Positions 11,225 through 22,627 of a stretch of DNA of 64,000 nt are shown one piece after another (position 1 is the first letter of the stretch; each line of letters starts with the position of its first letter). A program made the position numbers and the translations under genes. Below the pieces are notes generated by a model. The model made no database searches and had not been told where the DNA came from. It saw only the letters and a list, made by a program, of their open reading frames with translations. The DNA lies in the NCBI GenBank assembly GCA_027924585.1, contig BSBM01001067.1:5230501-5294500 (forward strand), read 5' to 3'. Source of the stretch: Larix kaempferi. Lineage: Eukaryota > Streptophyta > Pinopsida > Pinales > Pinaceae.

Positions 11225-11610
11225 TTCTACACATTCCGGTATATGGCTATCATGTAAATCAAATGCATAGAAGGTTCAGTCCTTCTCCTCTATATGTTCT
11301 ATGACATGAACCTTCTACTGAGGCCCTCCATGGTTAGTTTTACATTCAACCAACCCCTTTCTGCATAACTTATTCATTTTGTCTACCTTGCCATAATAGT
11401 GACAAGTGATGTTCTTTTGACTCCTTGTGATATCTTCTTCGTTTCCTTGACCTTTCTTCTTTGCCCATTTACCTTTTCCCTTGAAACTGGAGGAAAAAGC
11501 ATTCCTTGAACCACTTGTCTTACCACTACTATTAAATTGTTTCTTTCATTTGTCCTATTGTAGAATCTTATTGCAATGCTCATCAAACCTTAGATCAACA
11601 CTCGTATAGG
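11225..11610 (-). pseudogene. Ty1/copia gag and zinc-finger fragment, unit A copy
   Basis: The minus-strand frame from 11,586 (MMSIAIRFYNRTNERNN...) and the zinc-finger/linker remains around 11,390-11,410 match the copia gag copies at 14,700-15,048, 29,400-29,850 and 32,200-32,530. It is broken by stops. It ends exactly at the LTR junction, where ATAGG precedes TGTAATATC. Confidence 0.6.
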
Positions 11611-12367
11611 TGTAATATCCCGATTTTGACCCCATTGCATTAAAATGTAAATAATGTAATATCGTTATAAAATCGTGGTGAGGATCTCAAGGCCAAGGCC
11701 CCACCATCGATTTAGTGTTAAAATTGATGCATATGGTTTGTGTGCTATCCATGCACAATAGAAATTGTGAATATCATGTAAATATGCATTTTAATAAAAC
11801 ACCCATAACTAGCTATGCAATGCAATGCAACAAGAGTATGGGGGCATGATTTTTACAAGGAATTGGGAGGGAAATATTCAAACCCTTGAACCAATCAAGT
11901 CAAGCCAAGTGTCAATGAGAGAACCCATGAACCCTCAACTACCCATGTTGACTTTTGTACCCAATCATTTATTTCTTCCAAGAGTTGGTTGAGGTAGTTA
12001 ATGCATTGGGAATGGGGAGGTATGGTTGTCCAAATTCGAGTATGGGCAAGCCACCATTTTGGAAAAACGTGATTTGCTTCCTTGGCAAGAAAAGAGCCAT
12101 GAATTCCCCCCCCAAGCCATTATCCATCAACTAGTTTGGCTCTCTCACGAGTTTGGAGCTTGTTGGGCGTTTTTCTCCATGAAATTTATGTGGTTTCCTT
12201 CATTTTTCTAGCTGGGCATTTTTCTCCATGAAATTTCTGTGGTTTCCTTCATTTTTCTAGCTGGGAAGGGCGTTTTTGTGTTGTATAACAGTGGGGAATA
12301 AGGGAAATCGATTTGGGGGTCCATAGAGGCCGTTTTGACCCACTGAATGCTCATTTAGCTGTGGGAG
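11611..12367 (+). repeat. Truncated copy of the outer LTR
   Basis: It starts TGTAATATCCCGATTTTGACC after ATAGG, as the 5' LTR at 15,049 does, and runs alongside it to GCTCATTTAGCTGTGGGAG, where homology stops. A 49-bp internal tandem duplication (two copies of TTCTCCATGAAATTT...TTCTAGCTGGG) at about 12,170-12,265 is absent from the other copies. It is a by-product of the tandem duplication and not an independent insertion. Confidence 0.85.
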
Positions 12368-12368
12368 G

Positions 12369-12770
12369 CATTTGATCGAACACATCGATGGGCCAACGAT
12401 TGAATAGTGTTGATGATCTAATGAATGTATGTGCTCTTTCCAATGACACGATCAAGGAACTTCAAACATGTTCAACGAAGTTTAAAAGAGATGGTCATGT
12501 GTGGGTCGTGTGGTCTTCGACCCATGCAACGAGCTTACCACTTGAAGAGGAATTAATTAAGAAACCTCAAAGGGATGAGTTTTTTTTAGAAAATACCTAA
12601 AATATGCCCCACTCCCTCGATGATGATACAGAGGTATGTGACATGACATGACATATGATGTGATGGGCATCCTGATGTCATTATGCTTGGATGGTGTATC
12701 TAAGTAATTCTAGATTTGGAAGTATTTTTTATTATACGGTACTTAGTGACCATGGTCTTATACTATACTA
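12369..12770. repeat. Tandem duplication, unit B (short copy)
   Basis: Homologous to 6,764-7,128 plus the first bases after the hAT-like insertion. It retains the empty hAT site ACTTAGTGACCATGG and breaks off at TATACTATACTATGAG, where unit C starts in mid-sequence. A 70-codon frame here (12,388) has a counterpart in unit A but no recognisable product. Confidence 0.75.
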
Positions 12771-13004
12771 TGAGTTTTGTGAGAAAATACCTAAAATGTG
12801 CCCCACTCCCTCGATGATGATACAAAGGTATGTGACATGACATGGCATATGATGTGATGGGAATTGTGATGTCATTATTTTTGGATGGTGTATCTAAGTC
12901 ATTCTAGATTTGGAAGTATTTTTTATTATATGGTACTTAGTGACCATGGTTTTATACTATGTTATTATAATATCTCCATTCCATAGGGGTACGTTTAAAT
13001 ATAG

Positions 13005-13220
13005 TTAGAAATTAATAAACTTGTTACTTGTATCCTTGATTTTGATGGCATAAGAGGCAATCCAAGTTACATTGATATAAATATTTTGAATAGAATGCCC
13101 TTGTTTCATTTAGGGAGGAAAAGCTTAGCATTGCATGATGTGGGTGAGTGTGTAGTGCCATACAATTTTGTTGGACCTCCAACTTACATCATGGTGGGTA
13201 TTGTTGATATAACACATTGA
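13005..13220 (+). other. Unidentified conserved 71-codon frame, unit C copy
   Basis: Second copy of the frame at 9,568-9,783, the same length and also open. Differences include PPP to GPP near the end and SGRK to LGRK. Product unknown. Confidence 0.35.
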
Positions 13221-14689
13221 TTTTTCATGTTATGTTGTGTTTATGTTTTGTTATGTTATTTGGTTATATATCCCTTTTAGCTGTAGGTTCCATTAGGTGG
13301 AAGTTGGACACCACATCTTAGATATTTGTTGTGATGAGATTTTTTAATGTAATTAGTTACTTCATAATACAAAGGACCAAAGCCTACCCTTATCGACACT
13401 TAGGAGTGAGTGATAGTCTTGATATTATAGCTTAGTAAGTATACATAATTAAATATGAAAAATAAATGTTTAACTAATTTTTCTTTACCTAAGAAACTGA
13501 AGGGTTATTAGAGAAAATTTAAGCATTGGTAGATATACATTGGGAAATCTAAAATACACCCAGTTTCATAATATCTTAATAGTGATTGGGTGATATCTCT
13601 ATAGGGTTATTGAGTGGTTTCCAGGGAGTTGGTCATTAGATTTAGCTAGAGTTGTTGTGGTTAGGAAATATTGGGTAGTTAGCATGTGAGTGACCTTCCA
13701 CTTAGGTCTTGTTATTGTTGTTGAGACCAAATGATCTAGATAACTCTTGGTATTGTGGGTTCAATAGTATTGTATATTGTGTTGGATAGCTATGTGCAAT
13801 GAGTTAGATAATCATGTGTATTGGGTCGGGTAGTTTTGTGCAATAGGTTGGATTGTCACATATATTGGGTAGAGATAATCATTTGTCACATGTTGGGTGC
13901 TAAAGAGCTAATGTGTAATTAGATTGGGGGGCTAGTTTATCCTTGATGCAAAGAGGATTAGGGCTTGGCAAGACAATTTGGCTTAGGGGTGTCAATTCAA
14001 GTGGCCTTTTACAAAGATCCATTTTGCATTGATAGAGACTAGTGTATCTTATGACGTGTTGATTCAATTAGTGATTTGAGGAAGTCTATGTCATTAATGG
14101 TTGGTGATTTAAAGTTGTTGTTTGGTATATGGATTTGGTTATTATGTTATAATTATCAGTGCTTAAATGTTCATGTTTGGTATCCTTATTCATATGGAAA
14201 TTATGTTAATATTTTAATGGCGATTAAACCTATTGAATTTTATAGAATGGTTTATGCATTATTCTATGTGCATTGCCTTGTGTCAAGTTTACATTAGATT
14301 TATCATTAGAATGTGATAACAGTGTATATTAGTTGCATGTGCCTAGTGTATTTGTATTATGTTTATTGAAGTTAGAATTGTATTACTTAATAATCCCTTA
14401 TACATTTATAAGTTTTTGAATTATTATTCTTATGGTCTTGGAGTGGTTCATAGATTATATCCATGCTTGTTTATGTTATTTTTTGTAAGGGTATGTTTGG
14501 AGTAGTTATAAAGGCATGGATTAAGCACGTGGTGTGGATGAAAGGGAGTGCCCAAATCTCATTTAGTCGCACCATTTTCCCCATTCAAAACAAATCTAGC
14601 TTCTAAAGCACCTTTATAATTATCTATGGATATATGTATTAAATTGCCTCACATAATCTCAATTCTACACATTCCGGTATATGGTTATC

Positions 14690-15048
14690 ATGTAAATCAA
14701 ATGCATAGAAGGTTCAATCCTTCTCCTATGTATGTTCTATGACATGAACCTTCTACAGAGGCCCTTTATGGTTAGTTTTACATTCAACCAACCCCTTTCT
14801 GCATAACTTATTCATTTTGTCTACCTTTCCACAATAGTGACAAGTGATGTTCTTTTGACTCCTTGTGATATCTTCTTTGTTTCCTTGACCTTTCTTCTTT
14901 GCCCATTTACCTTTTCCCTTGAAACTGGAGGAAAAATCATTCCTTGAACCATTTGTCTTACCACTACTACTAAATTGTTTCTTCCATTTGTCCTATTGTA
15001 GAAGCTTATTGCAATGCTCATCAAACCTTAGATTAACACTCGTATAGG
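14690..15048 (-). pseudogene. Ty1/copia gag fragment, interrupted by the outer LTR element
   Basis: Unit C copy of the copia gag fragment. Its sequence runs up to ATAGG (15,044-15,048) and resumes after the outer element at 29,372 with GTGATGTCCAATGTCTCAATAAA, which matches copia gag at about 32,487-32,513. This shows the outer element inserted into a pre-existing copia gag. Confidence 0.7.
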
Positions 15049-16360
15049 TGTAATATCCTGATTTTGACCCTATTGCATTAAAATTTAAATAATGTAATAT
15101 CATTATAAAATCGTGGAGAGGATCTCAAGGCCAAGGCCCCACCATCGATTTAGTGTTAAAATTGATGCATATGGTTTGTGTGTTATCCAGGCACAATAGA
15201 AATTATGAATATCATGTAAATATGCATTTTAATAAAAACACCCACAACTAGTTATGCAATGCAATGCAACAAGAGTACGGGGGCATGATTTTTACAAGGA
15301 ATTGAGAGGAAAATATTCAAACCCTTGAACCAATCAATTCAAGCCAAGTGTCAATGAGAGAACCCATGAACCCTCAACTACCCATATTGACTTTTGTACC
15401 CAATCATTTATTTCTTCCAAGAGTTGGTTGAGGTAGTTAATGGATTGGGAATGGGGAGGTATGGTTGTCCAAATTCGAGTATGGGCAAGCCACCGTTTTC
15501 GAAAACTATGTTTTTTATTCCTTAGCAAGAAAAGAGCCATGAATTTGCTCCCCGAGCCATTATCCATCAACTAGTTTGGCTCTCTCACGAGTTTGGATCT
15601 TGTTGGGCATTTTTCTCCATGAAATTTATTTGGTTTCCTTCATTATTTTAGTTGGGAAGGGTGTTTTTGTGTTGTATAACGGTGGGGAAGAAGGGAAATC
15701 AATTTGGGGGTCCATAAAGGTTGTTTTGGCCCACTGAATGCTCATATAGTTGTGGGAGAATCCATTTTCCTCCCTGTGGTTATTTTCCCCATCCAACAAT
15801 CCGTTTTTTGTTGGAAACGATTTAGGGAAAACCCATGGCCATCTTGTTTTGTAAGTTCCATTGTTGAAAATGTGTATCCATGCCCAATATTTGAGATTGT
15901 TGTGTGTGGGAGAGAATGTTGTGGTTGAGATGGGTATCCATTGCTTTGGCCGTGTATGAGCTTGAGTGTTCCCATTCCTTGTGGAAATCATGCCCAGCTC
16001 GGGGGTGGAAGCTATGCTGAGAAATTGATGAGCATAGTTGGCCTATGGCTGGGTGGAACGTTGCAGTTGCGTAGTTAGTTGCTTGGGGAAACTTTACCAT
16101 CAAGATAAGTATTCTCTATCTTTTTTACTTATGTATTGTTTTAATTAATTGATGACTGTTATTGATATGTTGAATGCATGTGAAATGTCTGTGGATAGTT
16201 TATTTCCGCTGTGCATGTTTATTTGGGTATGCATATGCACACATGTTTTTTATTTATATGGATTGTCAATGATGAATGGGGCTGATTTTTTGTAATAGCC
16301 CAGAAATTTTTGGTGTCATGTTCCCTTCCTTGAATTGGATCCACGGGAGGGGACATGATA
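15049..16360 (+). repeat. 5' LTR of the outer element
   Basis: 1,312 bp, homologous to 28,094-29,371. It ends ATGATA where the 3' LTR has GTGACA, so the terminal CA has become TA. Small frames on both strands within it are not conserved between copies. Confidence 0.88.
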
Positions 16361-16363
16361 GAG

Positions 16364-16375
16364 TGGTATCAGAGC
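16364..16375 (+). other. Primer-binding site, initiator tRNA-Met
   Basis: TGGTATCAGAGC, complementary to the 3' end of plant initiator tRNA-Met, three bases after the 5' LTR. It sets the plus orientation. Confidence 0.88.
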
Positions 16376-16510
16376 ACGAGGTTGCAACATTGGGCATACA
16401 TGGGTTACATCTAACAGCTTGCAGAGGTAAGCTTGCAACTTGCTCAGCACTGGTCATCTGAAAAAGAAAGAAAAATTTCTAACTTTTCTATGTGTTTTTG
16501 AGTTTTCTAC

Positions 16511-17040
16511 CTAAGTGCGTCGGCGCAGAATTGGAAAGTCCGCCGAAACTATCGACGATAAATTGGGAGAGTCTCCGATACGTTTCAGCGAAAAAGAAAG
16601 AAGGTTGTCGAAAAGGCGTTTTGACGCAAAATAAAAGTCCGTTGAATCAACGAGAAATCGGAAATTGCACCGAAATGGTCGGCAACAAAGTGAAAGTGTG
16701 CCAAAACAGATCAGCGTAAAATTGGAAAGTGCGCCGAAACCGGAAAGGTCACCGAAGCGGATCAGAGAGAAATGGAAATCGCACTGATCGACGACAAAGT
16801 GAAAGTGTGCCAAAACAGCTTGACGGGAAATGGGAAGTGTGTCGATCGATGGAGAATTGATAAGTCCACCGAAATAGGTCGGTGTCAAAGTGGAAAGTGC
16901 TTTGATCGGAGACAAAAGGCCAAGTCCGTGAAAACGATCGGAGAGAAAACGATAAGTCCGCCGAAACAGGTCGGAGGGGAATTCAAAAGTCCTTCGAAAC
17001 AGGTTGGAGGGGAATTCAAAAGTCCACCAAAACATGAAAT
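16511..17040 (+). repeat. Degenerate minisatellite in the leader of the outer element
   Basis: Repeated variants of GGAAAGTGCGCCGAAAC and GGTCGGAGGGGAATTCAAAAGTC, spaced about 35-45 bases, fill about 530 bp. It is GC- and CpG-richer than the surrounding DNA. Open frames on either strand (16,511-17,092 minus, 16,772-17,044 plus) follow from the repeat composition and are not taken as genes. The last two units, near 16,960-17,030, are almost identical. Confidence 0.75.
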
Positions 17041-17166
17041 TTGAGTAGTTTCCAGGGGGATTTTTCAGGTGCCTGGAATTGAAAAATGTCATGGAATTTA
17101 TGCGCCAGATTGCGCGAAATTGGAATATTTACAACAACAACAAAACTGAGGGTGCTGCCCTTGAAC

Positions 17167-17210
17167 CAAGGGGGCAAGCTCCCTTGACCCTCGTCGTTCC
17201 CTATAAATAG
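17167..17210 (+). promoter_or_regulatory. Possible internal promoter: hairpin plus TATA box
   Basis: CAAGGG (17,167-17,172) and CCCTTG (17,181-17,186) form inverted arms, followed by CCTATAAATAG with TATAAATAG at 17,202-17,210. This arrangement resembles plant LTR promoters, yet it lies about 850 bases inside the internal region. It may be a remnant of an older LTR. Confidence 0.35.
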
Positions 17211-19357
17211 TCGTTGAATGTATGAAGGGAATTCTCTATGCTTGGAATGTGCACTATGAATTGCATAGAGGGGTTGTGGAAGCCTTAGTAAGAGTAATTG
17301 GTTGTAATATCCATTATGGAGGATGAAAGGAACCAATAATGGACATTACTGCCTTGGATAAGAATGCATCCAATGTACTATGGTTATCAATGTATGCAAT
17401 TTGAATTGCAAGGAAGAGCCATGGGAGCTCTTGATTATCAAAGATGGATATTGTATTCCATAAGAGAATGTTGAGCAAGTAATGGGATAGGTTACAGGTA
17501 AGGGACGTGTAGCTTGTAAAGATGATGGGTAAAGCATCCTTGTGGGCAAGTGCATGCATGATCATAGAATTTGCAAGATATGAGTAAGTAATGAGAATGG
17601 GTAAGGCAATTTCGTTATCCCAAAAGTTGTCGCTCATAGGAATAAGACATTCCAATATGTGGAATTGGCATGTGGATCATGATAGTGACATGGTGGCCAT
17701 GCAAAGGCTACTAATTGGGGAATGAGGCATTCCCATGTGTGAATCTATTGTATGGTTCAACATTGTGGCAAGTATTTCCATGAGAATGGAAAGAAAGTAT
17801 CACATTTGAATGAGGTGCAAGGGCATATAATGGACCTTGAAAAGACCCCTTCTGGAGTTGATATTGAATCAATTGCAGTGCTCATAAGTGCAAGGAAGTC
17901 CAAGAAATGTCAAAATGGACTTGGCCATAATTTCTGAAAGCAATTGGAGCAGTAAGGAAATGTTGATAAAGAGGGAAATTTCTCACCTTAAACTATTTCT
18001 GTTTATAGCATAGGAATTGCATGCTTGAAAAGTAGCAAGTAGGAATGGTATACATGAGTATATGTATTGAATTGCTACTTGGTGAGAACATCGTAGCTAA
18101 TAATTGTTTGTATACTTGGTAGAAAGGCCATGAAATTGGATCAGCTATGACACGGAAGAGGAAATTCCATGCTATGATGAGGGATTGGAAATGGAGAATT
18201 CTTTAATTCCCCTCTTGCTATTGTATTTATATTTTATGAGCTTTATATACAGAAAATTATGGCATATAAATGCTGAAAATGCAAGAGATTAGATAGATGA
18301 AGTGAATATGCACTAGTTGGCACATTAATATATATTGCATAGTGCATATGAAGGTGTTTGTGCATGTATATGATATTGCATATTGGTAAAATAGTGAAGT
18401 TTTACATATGCAATCAGCCACTTATGATAATTATTATGGTTGTTAATAATTAGTGGTGTTCACATTGGTTGTAGGACCAAAGACAACCGAAGCATGGATA
18501 AAGATGTTGAAGATGTTGTTGCATGCGACCAACAACCCTATGAAAAAAGGTTGGGGAAACAAATCTATGATCAAGAGGTTGGTGGAAGGATGGTGTAATC
18601 TTTTGTAAGATATCAACTGATTAGGTAACATCAAAGATGTTGATGGCAGCCATGTAGGTAATGGTTTATTTATGTTGATTGCATTAATACAAAAAGGGGG
18701 ATTGGGTAAGAATCCCTTGAACCATATTTTGTAATCATAGAATGGTATGTATGTAAGGATGAATGCATTTATGTGAATTCCATACTACCATGGTATGGTG
18801 AGGTATGGGGTAGTAAGGGTGAGGAACCTTCTACCATGTGACTCCTTGAATGCTAGAATGCATTCATATGAAATTATATCATGCCATTTGTGTATGTTGG
18901 TTATGAGTTTAATAACCAAAGCAAGTAAGGACTTATGGTCTTGTTATGATAGAATGAATGACATGACAGTATAGTATTAATGAATCAATGAAAGGTGGTA
19001 TTGAGTGGATATGCATTAAGAGATTTTATAAATCTTGTGGTTGCATTGAGTGAATGCACATGAAAAGTTTGTGCAAATGTTGTAAAGGTGCATGCATGAG
19101 TATGGGTGGACATGCTGTGATGCATTGTGTGAAGGCATGGTTGTGGTGTATGTTCATGGAAAATTAAACAATAGATGGAATGATGAATTAATGATAATTA
19201 TGAGATCATTTCATGAGCTGCTATGAATGCAGGAGAAAGATTGCATAAAGGTAGTCATGTTTGAAGGGATACCAGGATGCTCTGCTGGAAGGGCAGAGTT
19301 GCATGAAATGATATGGCTATGAAGTAATGTGCAAAGGCCAAATATTATGAGAATGAT
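17211..19357 (+). other. Internal region of the outer element, left part, non-coding
   Basis: No coding domain was recognised on either strand. Small frames such as 17,314-17,655 minus and 17,752-17,937 plus have no known motif. The sequence is rich in ATG/CAT-containing words and has no obvious long repeats. Confidence 0.5.
19353..19357. repeat. Target site duplication ATGAT, left
   Basis: Matches ATGAT at 24,930-24,934. Five bases is the usual length for LTR retrotransposon integrases. Confidence 0.9.
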
Positions 19358-21383
19358 TGTCATGTCCCAAATTTGGTATTGGGTCACAATGGCCTAATCA
19401 CATTGGCTCTATTCATTAGAGTTTGTCAAATTGATGCTAAAGGTCAAATAATTGCCAAGGAGGAAAATTACTAGTTTCCTAGGTTTGGGGTGGAAGCTTT
19501 GGGATTTGGAATAATGGAGATAATAAATGATGTTTGAACATTAGAATGGAATAAATATTTAATAAAGGAGATAAATAAATATATACAAGTGAAAATCAAA
19601 GTGGCATTTCATGATGAAGACACATGGAGGAAGTGGGACCCACATATGGCTAGATTTCCCCACTACATTTGGCATCATTCTCTCACCAATTCGAATTCAA
19701 GGTGAATGGTAACATACTTGGGGGAGTCCAAAAGGTATTATTCATTGCATGACTCATCCAAGGTCGAAATATAGAGGAAGAGTAACTCCCATGGAAGAGG
19801 AAGAGGCAATTTGGAGCTAGTGAGACACTTGGGCTAGATTCCCTAGCTCTATGACAACAATGATGAAGATGCTATGACACCTATGACACAAATCAGACCT
19901 GAAGGCTGACATATGACATATATGACATGTCAGGGCTAAAAATAGACTCCAAGAGGGCGCTCAAGGGTGTTAGGGCAGCTAAGATGCTTCCACATGTGAT
20001 TTGGTGGAAGTGGGAGACTAGGAATTGTTGTACAAGTGGCGTTCTTTGGAATCTCTTCCCAACTTGAGTTGGCATGAGTCTCTTGGAAGGAATTCGACCC
20101 ATGGAGGACATTAGAAGTTTATAAATGTCAATAATAAAGAATGAAACCAGCTTTTGATCATTTGTAGAATTTGCAATTGCATTTGTGAAGAGGGAGAGCT
20201 AGTGGATGACTAGTTTCTTGCCTTAGCCAATTTCGAGGGTGAAAGATTCCCATCCAAGTTGGTAATTGGAAAGGCCATTCAGACCTTTCATTTGGAGCTT
20301 TAATGGAGTCTTTATTTGCAGGTGTAAGCTACAGGGCAGCTCATGGTTTCTTCTATTGCAGCTCACTCCTTCAACCATTTCCAGTTTTGATGGCATATTC
20401 TTGATCCTTGAGGGAGGGCGTTTTTGGTGAGCTATTGTACTCTTTGGGGAAGCTCTTAATGCTCCATTTCTTTTTTAATATGAAGTAAATACTCTGTTCT
20501 ACATATCCAAGAAGTTTCAGGTCGAAATTCCAAGTATAAATGTATAAATCTCATTTTTAATGGAAGAACAATGCCATTTCCCCACTACCTTGTTGTGAGC
20601 CAATGTATTGATGATGATTTCGAATGAATGGATGATTCTATGATATATTTGTGATAAATATACTGCCATGTATGTCTTCTACAAGTTTCATGTACTGTAC
20701 TTGAGCATTTGAAGCATTTTTACTCAGTTTAATTGCATTGGGAGAATAAATAGTGCCATTTCCCCAAGGGTCGAATTGGTGATTTTTGCAGTTGAATGGG
20801 AGAGGGTGAGAAAAGTTTTAATAAACCATTAATGGTGCATATGAGACCTTAATAACATACTTAACACATTACATACCTATGTTCATAAATTTGAGTGGGT
20901 TTGGAGGCATTTGGGAAGCCATTTTCAGTACTTACCTTAGGGGGATTTGAACCCCAAATTACTAGTAAAATTGCATACTTGGTCCAGAATCTTAAGAGAG
21001 TTTGCAGAGGTCTTTTGGTGGCTATATGTTATCCCTGAACATCATATTCAATCCCTAATATCATTCATAAACCTTCCTTGAAGATTTGAAGGCATTTGGA
21101 GTCAATTTGAGACCTAGAGACCAATACTAGTCAAAGGGAAATCACTAGTAAAGTTACCTACATTGACCAGAATTGAAAGAGTATTTGCAGAAGTGTTTTA
21201 AAGGTACAAAGGCATCCCTGAAACACATATTTATGTTCTAATATCATTCATATACCTTCTCAGAATATTTGGGATCATTTGGGGCAAATTTGGGACCTAG
21301 AGATCGAAACTAGTCAAAGGTCGAATTAAGGAAAAAAGTGGAAAATTGCAATTTTAATAAAATTCCTAACAAGGGACATTACA
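19358..21383 (+). repeat. 5' LTR of the inner element
   Basis: 2,026 bp, TGTCATGTCCC to GGGACATTACA. It contains TTTATAAATG near 20,118 as a possible TATA box. Short frames such as 19,893-20,111 minus recur exactly in the other LTR because the LTRs are identical, not because they are genes. Confidence 0.92.
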
Positions 21384-21384
21384 G

Positions 21385-21400
21385 TGGTATCAGAGCATGG
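21385..21400 (+). other. Primer-binding site, initiator tRNA-Met
   Basis: TGGTATCAGAGCATGG begins one base after the LTR. The first 12-13 bases match the complement of initiator tRNA-Met. Confidence 0.9.
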
Positions 21401-21481
21401 TCTTGGCACCTGATGTGGTAGAACATTAATGAATACCAGGAGTCAAAGAAATAAGCCACCACCCTTAGAAACTGAAACTGG

Positions 21482-22627
21482 ATGTACTTTGGTGAAAGGG
21501 AAGAAGTAGGAGAAGAAGTGCATTCATTGGTCACCATGAGTAAGGATGAGAAAGGAACCTTAAAGGAGAATGAGGAGTTTAGGAAATTACTTGAACCATC
21601 CTTTGAAGACAAGTGGAGAAAATACTTTCAAGAGTTCAGATTGTTGCTTAGTGGAATTGGAAGCAACTCGGAAAAAGTAATGAGCAATGGTTCTCTTTTC
21701 AAGGAAAAGGATGAAACAATTTATGCCACAAAAGAGGAACCTAATGTAATTGTGGAACATGAGGTACATGTTGATATGCAGGTTCTTGAAGATACTACAC
21801 TAAAACAAGAAGAAGGACAAGCACTTGTCCTTGTTCAAATGGATTATGAGTTGCCTCATGGAGAGAGTTGCAAAGCCTTGGAAGAGGTACATGATCTCAC
21901 AATAGTTGGACCAACCAATTATGGAGAAGATGAATTAAATATTTCAATGGGTAAGAGTTGTAAAGAATTAAAGTTGGTTCATAATTCCTCACCCCACACT
22001 TCTTTTCCAGCCACATCACTTTGGGATGAAAATTGGGTGAAAGGTTTTTTCCTAGTGGTGCCACATGAGGGGTATGAAACTCCTACCTCTCCTTTTGATG
22101 ATGACATGAATAGAGCACCTCATTATTTAGAATTGCAGCAGCATATTGCTTTACCTTATGATGATACATATCCTCATGGATGTATGGATGAGACTTCTTT
22201 GAGTCCTTTGAATTCTCCTTGTTTTTCCTGCTCATTATTTGGTTCAGATTTTAGTGGAGATTCTTCATTCACTTCTTGGATGAAAGAATGCATGGCTGAA
22301 TATTTTGATGCATATCACATTCTCTTGGAGCAGCACTATTGGACATGGGATCCTCACCTATGTCATTGGAGCAGATTTGATGGGTCACTTGAAGATTGTA
22401 TGCACTTGGAAAATGGTGGTCTACATGCTTGGAGGTATAAGCACTTTCATGACTCTTTGATGAAGCATCTCCTTTATGTACATTTTCATTATGTTGTTAT
22501 GTACTTTGATGATATATATTTTGTACTCATGATGTTTGGAAGAATGCATACAAGAAAATGGGATCCAGGAATCCTCTTATCTGATGGTATGGGTTGGAGA
22601 GCACTTTTAATTGTTGGGGTGCAATAG
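21482..22627 (+). CDS. Orphan 381-residue protein of the inner element
   Basis: The only substantial frame between the two LTRs, starting 97 bases after the primer site. A stop (TGA) lies two codons before this ATG, so the start is well bounded. The first 200 residues are acidic (many Glu/Asp) and look partly disordered or coiled. The C-terminal 150 residues are rich in His, Tyr, Trp, Cys and Met (for example EQHYWTWDPHLCHW and KHFHDSLMKHLLYVHFHY). There is no zinc knuckle, retrotransposon gag core, protease or RT block. YFDDIYF near the end resembles an RT box by chance only, as no other RT motif surrounds it. It could be a diverged gag, a captured host fragment, or an untranslated frame. 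Function unknown. Confidence 0.5.
   Translation: MYFGEREEVGEEVHSLVTMSKDEKGTLKENEEFRKLLEPSFEDKWRKYFQEFRLLLSGIGSNSEKVMSNGSLFKEKDETIYATKEEPNVIVEHEVHVDMQVLEDTTLKQEEGQALVLVQMDYELPHGESCKALEEVHDLTIVGPTNYGEDELNISMGKSCKELKLVHNSSPHTSFPATSLWDENWVKGFFLVVPHEGYETPTSPFDDDMNRAPHYLELQQHIALPYDDTYPHGCMDETSLSPLNSPCFSCSLFGSDFSGDSSFTSWMKECMAEYFDAYHILLEQHYWTWDPHLCHWSRFDGSLEDCMHLENGGLHAWRYKHFHDSLMKHLLYVHFHYVVMYFDDIYFVLMMFGRMHTRKWDPGILLSDGMGWRALLIVGVQ

Larger units (their letters stand above)
6764..12368. repeat. Tandem duplication, unit A (interrupted by a hAT-like element)
   Basis: Unit A is homologous to unit C at 12,771 onward, with a constant offset near 3,438 bases from 9,503 to about 12,010. It contains a 71-codon conserved frame, a copia gag fragment, the sequence ATAGG and the first 757 bases of the outer LTR. 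Because the copied part includes the LTR left junction, the duplication is younger than that LTR insertion. The homology to the LTR stops at about 12,367 and unit B starts at once. Copies differ by scattered substitutions and small indels. Confidence 0.8.
12771..15048. repeat. Tandem duplication, unit C
   Basis: Homologous to 6,957-11,610 without the hAT-like element. It starts at GAGTTTTGTGAGAAAATACC and runs directly into the intact outer LTR at 15,049, so the homology with unit A carries on into that LTR. Confidence 0.8.

Noticed and set aside
11611-12367. A solo LTR or separate insertion of the outer family
   Set aside because: It has the left ATAGG junction but lacks its 3' end, and homology with the flanking unit runs through the junction, so it arose by duplication.
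15626-15991. 121-codon minus-strand frame in the outer LTR
   Set aside because: It is broken in the 3' LTR and in the truncated copy at 11,611-12,367, so it is not conserved.
16511-17092. 193-codon minus-strand frame in the minisatellite
   Set aside because: The open frame follows from repeat units lacking stop words; plus-strand frames over the same bases are open too.
19893-20111. Identical 72-residue proteins at 19,893-20,111 and 23,439-23,657 as a duplicated gene
   Set aside because: They are the same LTR position in two identical LTRs; there is no domain and no independent evidence of coding.
22490-22535. YFDDIYF in the orphan ORF as a reverse transcriptase active site
   Set aside because: None of the other RT blocks is present before or after it, and the surrounding sequence is His/Tyr-rich, so the match is chance.
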